The notes under the pieces: model-generated
Databases searched by the model: none
Told to the model about the DNA's origin: nothing
The model's input: only the letters and a program-made list of their open reading frames with translations
In this document: positions 26,497-34,013 of the stretch, piece by piece
How the letters are laid out: every line of letters begins with the position of its first letter
Numbering within the stretch: the first letter of the stretch is position 1
Position numbers and translations under genes: made by a program
Assembly: GCA_937915285.1 (NCBI GenBank)
Contig: CALDNG010000212.1
Span: 1-45,717, forward strand
Direction: 5' to 3'
Source: an uncultured Desulfomonile sp.
GTDB lineage: Bacteria > Desulfobacterota > Desulfomonilia > Desulfomonilales > Desulfomonilaceae
DNA: 45,717 nt

Positions 26497-29043
26497 CTAA
26501 TTCCTGGACATCTTTTCAGATCGCTTTGAATGCCTCATCATGTTCAGGTATTGAGAGTAATCAAGTTTCCTGAATGCTTCCAGGGCCTGATCCATTTCTT
26601 TTTGAGCCTGTTCGTACCGACCGAGTTTCTCCAGGACCTTGGATTTTTCGGTCATTAGAGCGGCTGATGCCTTATCCAGGTAACTAAGGGATTCATTGTA
26701 TTTCCCAGCCCTGGTGTACATCCTGGCAAGGTTGGAGAAAGCTCTGGATTCTTCTGGGGCGTCCCCTGCCGTGCGCGCCATCCAGAGTGTTCTCAAGCTA
26801 TCAAGTGTGGCTTCTGTGTCCAATCCCATTTTACCTGCAAGAGAACGGGACTTGGATTCCAGGATCTTCTCGGTGTCGCGATTACGGGGATTTGAAGAAT
26901 AAAGCGCTTTGGTGTAGTCTTCAAGGGCTTGAGCGGAATGTCCGAGTTTTTCGTTTATCAGACCTCGTTGATTGTAAGTGACTTCCTCATTTTCTTTGAA
27001 ACCGTTTTTTTCCCTGAAAGCCAATGAAATATTCAATGCGCTAAGAGCCTTTTCATATTGATCGGTGCGAGAATATTTTTCGGCCAGCCTTTCCAGAACA
27101 ACACTCATTTGCTTTTCATCGCCAGCCTTTTTAAGCTTACGCAATTCATTGAGATCTTCGTCAATCGATTTCTGCGAAACCTTCTTACGGGTGTCAGGCT
27201 GATTTTTTTTGACGGATTTATCTTCACTCTTAGGGAAATCAGTATCCCGTGTTTTGAGCGCCGCCAGCGCTTCCACACCTACGATCTGTCTTGTAGCCGA
27301 ATCAGTGTCAGGTCTCTTTTCTTTAAGGGCAGATTCTTTTTTTGCGGGTCCGGTCCCAGGATTTGCGGAATCCGGGAGTAGCTGGTCGGGCCCAAGTTTT
27401 GCCTCGATATTCTTTAAACCTGCGGAGACATGTTTTCCAGAGCCAGTGGCAGTGGGAGTCCCGGGAGATTTTACTGTAGGACCATCAGAACCCCACAGGA
27501 CAGGACCGCGACCTACCATGTCTATCTTGTCAGGTGAAGCAGAGGGCCTTTGCCGCGTTTCACTCCGGGACGGACCGGTTGTCTGAATTGTCTCCGTGAC
27601 CGGTTTGGTCATCCTGACGTCGGCAACTTTCATTTCAGGTTTTGGGTCTGGATGCCTTGAAGGGGTGTTCTGGTCTGCTTGTGCCCCTTTTTTAACGATT
27701 GATGGGCTGACAGGGTTTTGTCCAGCCTGCTGAGGCGCTGGAGCCCCAGAGGCTGCTAACGTTTCGGAGGAACCAGAGTCCAGTATTTTTCTGCCTGCCA
27801 GTGTGGCTTCATTAGAGGCCTTGGTATACAAAACCGAAGCCTGGTCATTTAGCCCGGAGGCTTTTCGGATGTTTCCAAGCTCGATCAGAGCCAGAGCCAT
27901 TTCATCATGCGCTTTAAGGCTGTTGAAAATCCGGAACGAATGCTCGCCATTTTCAAAAGCCTTGAGAAGGTCACCCATCGACGAGTAAAGCCGGGCAATG
28001 TAAAGTTGACACCAAGCAACTGCCAGAGCGTTCCTGTTGCGTTTCTCCAGTTGGCGGGCATCCTCGAATCGAACCAGAGCCTTGTGAGGGTCTGATTTCT
28101 GGACAAATTCGAGGCCCTGTTTGAAAATTTCAGCAGAGGAATTTGAGAAAGAACGAAGCGCTGATTCCCTGGCTGCTTTTTCAATTTCCTGAAGATTTTC
28201 TATTCTTGGGGCTGTTGACACCGGTTTTGTGTCATTAGAAACCGGTTTGGGTTCTATTGTGGATGCGGCGGGAACTATATCCCGCTTGGTGGCCGGCACT
28301 GTGGACGGAGTCCTTTTTGTGTTTTCATGGGCCTTTGAGACAGCTATTTCCGACGATCTTTTCTGTCCAGGGGCCTGATTCTGACTTACACTTGAATTCG
28401 AACTGACTTTTTCTAGTGACGCAATTTTCTTTTCGAGTTGTGAGATGACTTCTGGTTCTCTGATTAGACCCAAGGCGACCTGATACATTTTAAGCGCTTT
28501 TTCCCTGTCGCCTATTTGTTCGAGAGATTCCCCCATGAACAGAAAAGATCTATAATCCAGAGGCCTAAACGAAACGGCCAGATCAAAATCCTTGATGGCT
28601 GAACGGTGATCGCCTTTACGTGCCCTGGCTATACCCATATTGGTGTAGATCTTTCCCTCAATTCCCCCCGATTTGAGGGCCTCATTGAAATCATTCAAGG
28701 CGCCGTCATAATTGCCCTGCTGAAGGTAGACAACTCCCCTGTTGTTCAGGGCATTAGTATAGACGGGTTTTATTTCAAGAGCCCTGGTATAATCGGCAAT
28801 GGCTTGATCGAGGTTTCCGGCACGCTTGTAGGCAACCCCCCTGTCATTGTAGAGGCGATAGTCATTCGGAGAGGCTTCGATGGCCCGGGTGAACTGTTCA
28901 ATGGCTTCCTGAATATTATCCGCCTTCATTGCAAGCAACCCAGCGTTGTAATAATCCGGATTTGCCGTCCAACCACACGGGACTGCCAGAAAAAACGATC
29001 CTGCAAACGCCGCAACAGCAATGAAACCTCTTATGAGTCTCAT
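26497..29043 (-). CDS. Large exported TPR-repeat protein
   Basis: 848 residues. A signal peptide covers about 1-26 (core AVAAFAGSFFLAV, end GWTA). TPR units occupy about 28-205: five to six 34-residue repeats such as LYNDRGVAYKRAGNLDQAIA. A second helical repeat group lies at about 300-410 and a third at 645-835. Between them is a long Pro/Ser/Thr/Lys linker (about 430-600) with no fold. It is probably a periplasmic scaffold presenting protein-binding surfaces. No catalytic domain is visible, and neighbours give no clue to its partner. Confidence 0.85.
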   Translation of the reverse strand: MRLIRGFIAVAAFAGSFFLAVPCGWTANPDYYNAGLLAMKADNIQEAIEQFTRAIEASPNDYRLYNDRGVAYKRAGNLDQAIADYTRALEIKPVYTNALNNRGVVYLQQGNYDGALNDFNEALKSGGIEGKIYTNMGIARARKGDHRSAIKDFDLAVSFRPLDYRSFLFMGESLEQIGDREKALKMYQVALGLIREPEVISQLEKKIASLEKVSSNSSVSQNQAPGQKRSSEIAVSKAHENTKRTPSTVPATKRDIVPAASTIEPKPVSNDTKPVSTAPRIENLQEIEKAARESALRSFSNSSAEIFKQGLEFVQKSDPHKALVRFEDARQLEKRNRNALAVAWCQLYIARLYSSMGDLLKAFENGEHSFRIFNSLKAHDEMALALIELGNIRKASGLNDQASVLYTKASNEATLAGRKILDSGSSETLAASGAPAPQQAGQNPVSPSIVKKGAQADQNTPSRHPDPKPEMKVADVRMTKPVTETIQTTGPSRSETRQRPSASPDKIDMVGRGPVLWGSDGPTVKSPGTPTATGSGKHVSAGLKNIEAKLGPDQLLPDSANPGTGPAKKESALKEKRPDTDSATRQIVGVEALAALKTRDTDFPKSEDKSVKKNQPDTRKKVSQKSIDEDLNELRKLKKAGDEKQMSVVLERLAEKYSRTDQYEKALSALNISLAFREKNGFKENEEVTYNQRGLINEKLGHSAQALEDYTKALYSSNPRNRDTEKILESKSRSLAGKMGLDTEATLDSLRTLWMARTAGDAPEESRAFSNLARMYTRAGKYNESLSYLDKASAALMTEKSKVLEKLGRYEQAQKEMDQALEAFRKLDYSQYLNMMRHSKRSEKMSRN

Positions 29044-29162
29044 TAACTTTTCCTCACCGGAACAGATTCCGCATCAAATTTAATTAAAAATATCATAAGC
29101 ATAGGATTTGACGCACAGCGCCGAAGCTGAAAGTATCGAACAATTAAGCCCCATTTTTAGGA

Positions 29163-29432
29163 CTATTCACCCTTACCGTCAGCAAGTCCAAATTGTTCCA
29201 GGAGATCCTTAACAAAGAAGGAAATTTCATCCAACACAACCGGAACTTTGTCCACAAGAGAAACCTGCTTCAAGGCGCCGTAAACATTCTTTGTTCCGTT
29301 CTCCACAACTTTGTTGGAAGTGTCAGGAGCGCCTGAGGCGTCATATTTCTCCATTCCTACGGCAAAGGCTGTTCCGATTGCCAGCATCAACACAAATGCG
29401 CTGACAGCAGTAAGTTTCATGGCGTATCTCAT
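29163..29432 (-). CDS. Small exported protein, unknown function
   Basis: 89 residues. A signal peptide runs to about residue 24 (core AVSAFVLMLAIGTAFA). The mature part is short and mixed, with an amphipathic stretch (VLDEISFFVKDLLEQFG) near the end. GGAGGA stands 5 nt before the ATG at 29432; another in-frame ATG lies four codons later. A perfect TATAAT at 29480-29485 on the minus strand is a likely -10, without a good -35. Family not recognised. Confidence 0.65.
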   Translation of the reverse strand: MRYAMKLTAVSAFVLMLAIGTAFAVGMEKYDASGAPDTSNKVVENGTKNVYGALKQVSLVDKVPVVLDEISFFVKDLLEQFGLADGKGE

Positions 29433-29655
29433 CCTGATCCTCCATCACTTGTAACAAATATATTCAATACTATGTCAGTATTATATCATAAGTCTTTGAA
29501 AAAGGATAGTGTTATAGCCACGTTTAAAATCAGAAGCTTTTTGCGGAATCTTTTCAAAAAGTTCGACGAGTTTTTTGTGCAGCGACCTGTGCCGGGAGAG
29601 GAGTTTTTCTGAAAATGCTTCAAACCATTATTGAGGGAAGTTCAGGTTGGGGGTA

Positions 29656-29690
29656 GAGCGCAGGCATGTCAGACATTTAAACCTGCGCTC
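29656..29690 (-). terminator. Hairpin at the end of the nicotinate-type operon
   Basis: GAGCGCAGG (29656-29664) and its perfect inverse CCTGCGCTC (29682-29690), starting 8 bases past the stop of the last operon gene. No U tract follows on the minus strand. It may mark the operon end, stabilise the 3' end, or be a copy of a dispersed palindrome. Confidence 0.5.
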
Positions 29691-29697
29691 GCTCCTA

Positions 29698-30276
29698 CTA
29701 TCTCAACCCATCTTCTTTTTTGGCTTCTTCCTTTTTCAGTCCACCAATCCTTGGCAAGGGACGACCGGAGTCGGTTACGACCAGGGCCACAACAATCTCG
29801 TCACCCCTTGGAGCATCCTGAACCCGTACGGGCATCGCGTCGAAATGAGACCTTACAAACGCCGCATCCTTATAATGTACAGGCACATCTATTTCAGTCC
29901 CAGGTGTTCCCATTTTTTTGGCTGACGGAATGATTGCCTTGCCTCCGGCGAGAGCATTCCGGAAAGGAGCGCCAAGCTTTGGATGGAGTAAGGCAGCCGC
30001 ATGTTCAAGTTCTCCCTGTGATCCTACAATAGCCGCCTTTCCATAGCTTTCGGCCTGTTCGGGTTTTATTCCGAGGGCTTTGACAGCGATATCCGCAAGC
30101 AATCCGCCCAACTCTTCCCCTGTGTTGATGAGTTCTTCAAGATCAGGTTGGTAAAGTCCTGAAAAGGGGTTTTTAATAACTGCCATGGCAGCGGCTCTTT
30201 TCGTCGGCGGATTTACGGGTTGCCCCATTTCGGTTCTGGTTTCTTCGACTACGGTAACGATCTTCCTGATGTTCAT
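29698..30276 (-). CDS. Amino-acid-synthesis family protein (AA_synth, DUF1185)
   Basis: 192 residues. N-terminal MNIRKIVTVVEETRTEMG and the internal GKAAIVGSQGELEHAAALLH and KDAAFVRSHFDAMPVRV blocks fit the AA_synth family (PF06684). The biochemical function of this family is not known, despite its name. It has no signal peptide or cofactor motif. AGGAGA precedes the ATG. It is last in the operon, 116 bp after the UPF0280 gene, and I recall such proteins next to 6-hydroxynicotinate reductase-like genes elsewhere. Context suggests a step acting on an opened-ring or amide intermediate, which is inference. Confidence 0.85.
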   Translation of the reverse strand: MNIRKIVTVVEETRTEMGQPVNPPTKRAAAMAVIKNPFSGLYQPDLEELINTGEELGGLLADIAVKALGIKPEQAESYGKAAIVGSQGELEHAAALLHPKLGAPFRNALAGGKAIIPSAKKMGTPGTEIDVPVHYKDAAFVRSHFDAMPVRVQDAPRGDEIVVALVVTDSGRPLPRIGGLKKEEAKKEDGLR

Positions 30277-30392
30277 GAATTTTTCTCCTGAATTCTAGAG
30301 TAGGCCTTAAACGATGATAGTTGCCTACAGTGTATATATTGACTACTGATGATGAATCTTACGGGTTTTTTGGGCGGCATGTAGGGGCAATT

Positions 30393-31256
30393 CTATGAAT
30401 GAATCGGCTCCAATCTTTTCATAATGTCACCTCGAGTCCTGATCTGATTGCAGACCTTCAAAAAAATCCCTTCAACCAAACCGTCCAGCATCAACTCCCG
30501 GGCTCTACGCATGCCACTGGAAATGGCATGACTGATTTCGCTTTGATCAAGATCATCAAAACCAACAGTGACATCCAGTTCTTTTATATCGCTATCAAAA
30601 TCCAAGGTTTCAGCTTTGACTTTCCTTATTTTTGGGCTGTCAATGCAAGCGTGGTTTGCTATCTCGGTCGCAGCGGCGTCGGCTATGGAGCATCTTCGTG
30701 CGAAGACTACCGCTGCGGAGGCAATTCCTCGGGTGAGACTTCTGCCGCCGAGGCCACTGGTGCAGACACCTCCGATGCCGTCACTTTGATCCACAGTCAG
30801 TTTATAGTCCACGGTGGGAGAATTGATGTTGGACCTAATTCCCACTGTGATGGGGGTGTCTTCGGACAATCTTATTGCCACATCACCACCATTGTTGACT
30901 ATGACCCTGGTTGCTCCGAGTTCACGGAGGTAATCAGCGGTGGCATCCGATATGGATCCTGCCACAGCGGCCATGGGAGTCAAATCAATGGATCCGGTCA
31001 GCCTGCAGGCTTCCCACATTGCCTTAACCACCGGTGGAAAGCCTTCATTTGGCATCATCAACGCCGGAGCCTTTAGCCGACCACGCTCCTGAGCTACCTG
31101 ACCGAGGTATTCTATGGCTTTTTGAGCCCCCTGCTGACCTATAAACGGGTCACGATGTCCATTGACTGAGGCGTCAATAAACATCCGCATGGGACCACAT
31201 TCTACCAGGACGGAATTATCACCCAGCAGGGAAATATACTCATTTATTGGGGTCAG
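30393..31256 (-). CDS. UPF0280 family protein, ApbE-like fold; probable non-ATG start
   Basis: The first ATG is at 31190 (265 residues), but the frame continues upstream with 22 conserved-looking codons (NSVLVECGP just before the ATG) and no ATG, GTG or TTG. A CTG at 31256 overlaps the upstream stop as CTGA and has AAAAGG 8 nt before it, so I extend to it (287 residues). The core carries VIVNNGGDVAIRL and TSGLGGRSLTRGIASA, which parallel the NxGGD and TSG motifs of ApbE flavin transferases. UPF0280 function is unknown. Possible roles are flavinylating the reductase or hydrolysing an intermediate. Fifth or sixth gene of the operon. Confidence 0.82.
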   Translation of the reverse strand: MTPINEYISLLGDNSVLVECGPMRMFIDASVNGHRDPFIGQQGAQKAIEYLGQVAQERGRLKAPALMMPNEGFPPVVKAMWEACRLTGSIDLTPMAAVAGSISDATADYLRELGATRVIVNNGGDVAIRLSEDTPITVGIRSNINSPTVDYKLTVDQSDGIGGVCTSGLGGRSLTRGIASAAVVFARRCSIADAAATEIANHACIDSPKIRKVKAETLDFDSDIKELDVTVGFDDLDQSEISHAISSGMRRARELMLDGLVEGIFLKVCNQIRTRGDIMKRLEPIHS

Positions 31257-32758
31257 CTTTCAGGCCTTTTCACGAAAGGTTTTATAGCTTCCTCATGTCC
31301 GCCCATTTCTATGTAGTCTTCGAGCGTCATGGTGTATTCGATGGGGCAAACAGTGGCCGGGGTCGGAACCCACGTGAAGGCGCCCTGAATTATTTTTTCA
31401 ACATCTACCATGAAATTTATCCCGCCACCTGGAAGGACGTAGGCCGGAGCGCCTCCGATGGTGAGTTTGGCCCTGTTTTTGTGAACCGCCCTGGTGAGTT
31501 TTATGGGATAACGGGTCACACCTGCTCTGGCGCTACCGCCTGAGCCACCACAATAAATGCCCGAAACCCTCGACTCCTGACAACTGTCGGAAAGGGCCCG
31601 TATAGCATCGAGGGCCGGATTTGTGAGATCAATCTCCACAGGCTGACCATTCTCGTCAACCTGAAACATGGCCGCCTTGCGTCCGGTAGTCTCAGTGATG
31701 AGAATGGTCAGGCCGGGTTTGGCTATGTTCATGTCAATGGATGAAATTATTTCCTGCGGACTTCTGATTGAAGTTCCACCCCAACCGTCTCCATGATCCC
31801 CAAAATAGCGTCCCGGAGTGCTTCTACGGAATTTGAGACGGACGCCGGTCTGTTTAGCGCCCACATACTGCCCGGCAGCGTGTTCACTAAACAGGCCAGT
31901 CAGGTGCGAATCAAGTATTATGGTCTCATCAGCGACTTCCCTGAAAAGCGGGGCAAACAAACCCAGGGTTGCGCTACCGCATCCCACCCGCATGACACCA
32001 TCCACCTGACCGTCAATCATGGGGTGCATGCCAATCTGCGCATTGATCTCACTGCCTTTTTCTATTCTCAACTTTGCGCTTGTACGATTGGCAAGATCTG
32101 TGATCAGTTTGGCCACAATCATTCCATCAGGCCCTGTCAGCAGGTTCACTCCTCCAAGGGACAAGATTTTTGAACCATATTCCTCAGTCGTCAGATGACC
32201 CACCCGCTTCTTCTTGAAGAATATCCCCGCTCCCTCGCTTCCGATGGTCAGATCCGTGTCAATCTTCAGTTTTAAACCTGAATAACTCAATGGAGCTTCA
32301 GTTACTACCGTTACTACATCTACACCGTCAACCTTGGACTGAACTATGTGAGGCGCCGGTTTACAATCCGGATAGGTAGTTCCTGATCCTATTCCAGTGA
32401 TTAGCGGTTGTCTAATTTCAGGCCGCCAATCCTCTCCAACGATTTGTCTAACATCATCGAATGTATGCAGGGGAATGATGCGTTCCAAACTGGTTCCGGT
32501 ATTCTTGAATCTTTGACAAGCCCCGGAGAAGCCCTCCTTGATTTTACATCGAACCGGGCACGATTCGCAGGTGATGTAGGAGTAGTCCGGAGTTTCTTCC
32601 GAGTAGAGCGCAGACTCACTGCAAACCCTGAAACAGGCCCCGCAGTCACAGCAGGAATCCCAAATCGTAGCTTTTCGTTTCTTAATGGTAATGCTGCCCT
32701 GAGGACATACGGATACGCAATGACCACAACCTTTACATTTGTCGACGAGAACTTTCAT
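31253..32758 (-). CDS. 6-hydroxynicotinate reductase-like iron-sulfur flavoprotein
   Basis: 501 residues. In E. barkeri this enzyme uses reduced ferredoxin to convert 6-hydroxynicotinate to 1,4,5,6-tetrahydro-6-oxonicotinate. The N-terminus is a two-cluster ferredoxin domain: Cys 8, 11, 14, 18 and Cys 36/37, 39, 42, 46. A third group at Cys 64, 67, 71 and 81 (CESCPVRCKIKEG) could hold another cluster. The remaining ~400 residues form the presumed flavin/substrate domain, with GSEGAGIFFKKKRVGH and GIYCGGSGGSARAGVTR as notable glycine-rich segments. It follows the enamidase gene by 32 bp; its stop overlaps the presumed start of UPF0280. Assignment rests on remembered family resemblance plus the adjacent enamidase. 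Confidence 0.86.
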   Translation of the reverse strand: MKVLVDKCKGCGHCVSVCPQGSITIKKRKATIWDSCCDCGACFRVCSESALYSEETPDYSYITCESCPVRCKIKEGFSGACQRFKNTGTSLERIIPLHTFDDVRQIVGEDWRPEIRQPLITGIGSGTTYPDCKPAPHIVQSKVDGVDVVTVVTEAPLSYSGLKLKIDTDLTIGSEGAGIFFKKKRVGHLTTEEYGSKILSLGGVNLLTGPDGMIVAKLITDLANRTSAKLRIEKGSEINAQIGMHPMIDGQVDGVMRVGCGSATLGLFAPLFREVADETIILDSHLTGLFSEHAAGQYVGAKQTGVRLKFRRSTPGRYFGDHGDGWGGTSIRSPQEIISSIDMNIAKPGLTILITETTGRKAAMFQVDENGQPVEIDLTNPALDAIRALSDSCQESRVSGIYCGGSGGSARAGVTRYPIKLTRAVHKNRAKLTIGGAPAYVLPGGGINFMVDVEKIIQGAFTWVPTPATVCPIEYTMTLEDYIEMGGHEEAIKPFVKRPES

Positions 32759-32790
32759 TGGATTCGAATCTTTCCTCAGCTTGAGATGTT

Positions 32791-33954
32791 TCAGGCCGAT
32801 ACGGAAGCCTTGCGGGCGGCCGGTGGGGTGTTACGACTGACATTGACCTTTATGTCACCATCAATGATTACCATTGAAACACCAGGAACATCCCCTGCCT
32901 TGATTGCGTCCAAAGCTGTTTTACCAACTGAACCCATGGGCGCATCCATTATGGTTAAATCCGCGGGGTAACCTTCACGAATGAATCCGCAATTTAGCTT
33001 GAAGGTCCTGGCAGTGTTTCCGGTGGCCATGCATATGGCCAGCGATGCATCCAGATCGGTCAGAGAAGCCGCAGTGCTTATGACCCGTAGAATGCCCAAA
33101 GGAATGATTCCCGTTCCAGAAGGAGCGTCGTTTCCAATGATAAACCGTTCAAGCGCGCCATATTTCATTCCGAGGTTTACTGCGTCAACCAATGTTTTCA
33201 TATTCCCGCAATGAACCAGCTCAATCGCATAGCGTGTTTGGCCAACGAGTTTTTCTATTTCATGAACAGACACAGAGGTTGGGCCTCCGTTTACATGGCA
33301 GGCCACATCAGGATCTACTGAAATTACCTGATCGGCCGTGACCGTGTCACTACCTGGTATTGAGGTCCCGCCGGTATGCATTAAAACCGTCATGCCATTC
33401 TTCTTCGCCCACTGGACCATCGGGACGGCATCCTGAGCGAATTTGACAGATCCCAAACCAATTTCACCCACAATTTTAACGCCTTCACGACCCATCTCCT
33501 CAAAATCAGCCTCTTTCAAACCCTTCTCAAGTATCACAGCCCCACCAACAATCTTGGCTCCTCCAGGCCTGAAATTGGCAAAAGCCTTTGCAGCCAGGAT
33601 AGCCAGGGCTTTGGTACCAGCCGGGTCCTTAGGCCTTCCTTCCAAATGAACCTCACCTGCCGATATTATTGTTGTGACACCGCCGTGAGTCTCGCTCTCA
33701 AGAAATCCTATCTGGCGCTGACGTGGGGAATAATCACCTAATACGACATGACAGTGTGAGTCAATAAGGCCCGGTGTAACCGTGCTCTGAGCCGCATCTA
33801 TCGTTATGTCGGCCTTTTGAGGGGACAATTCCTGAGCCGATCCGATAGCGGATATTTTGCCGTCTTCGATCAGAATAGCGTCAGCCTTCACAAACGGGTC
33901 GGCTATGTCGCCGGAGATGATCGTCCCTATGTTTTTGATAAGTCTGGTAGACAT
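32791..33954 (-). CDS. ena: Enamidase-type amidohydrolase (6-oxo-tetrahydronicotinate ring opening)
   Basis: 387 residues, like E. barkeri enamidase (~385), a tetrameric two-metal amidohydrolase that opens 1,4,5,6-tetrahydro-6-oxonicotinate to 2-formylglutarate and ammonia. The start (IKNIGTIISGD), the metal motif TVTPGLIDSHCHV at about 57-69, the GRPKDPAGTKALAI block, HTGGTSIPGS, HVNGGPTS and the metal-ligand Asp in GNDAPSGTGIIPLGILR all match what I know of that enzyme. The tail SRNTPPAARK also fits. GGAG lies at good distance before the ATG. It sits between the Mo-hydroxylase large subunit (59 bp) and the reductase (32 bp). Specificity for nicotinate-derived substrate is likely but not proven. 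Confidence 0.9.
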   Translation of the reverse strand: MSTRLIKNIGTIISGDIADPFVKADAILIEDGKISAIGSAQELSPQKADITIDAAQSTVTPGLIDSHCHVVLGDYSPRQRQIGFLESETHGGVTTIISAGEVHLEGRPKDPAGTKALAILAAKAFANFRPGGAKIVGGAVILEKGLKEADFEEMGREGVKIVGEIGLGSVKFAQDAVPMVQWAKKNGMTVLMHTGGTSIPGSDTVTADQVISVDPDVACHVNGGPTSVSVHEIEKLVGQTRYAIELVHCGNMKTLVDAVNLGMKYGALERFIIGNDAPSGTGIIPLGILRVISTAASLTDLDASLAICMATGNTARTFKLNCGFIREGYPADLTIMDAPMGSVGKTALDAIKAGDVPGVSMVIIDGDIKVNVSRNTPPAARKASVSA

Positions 33955-34013
33955 TATTTCTCCTTAAGATCCATCTTTTCTGTCGTATACTTTGTGGAAG
34001 AGAATTTAAAAGT

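Noticed and set aside
30399..31076. 225-codon plus-strand frame antisense to UPF0280
   Set aside because: Shadow of a well-supported gene on the other strand; no motif and no ribosome binding site.
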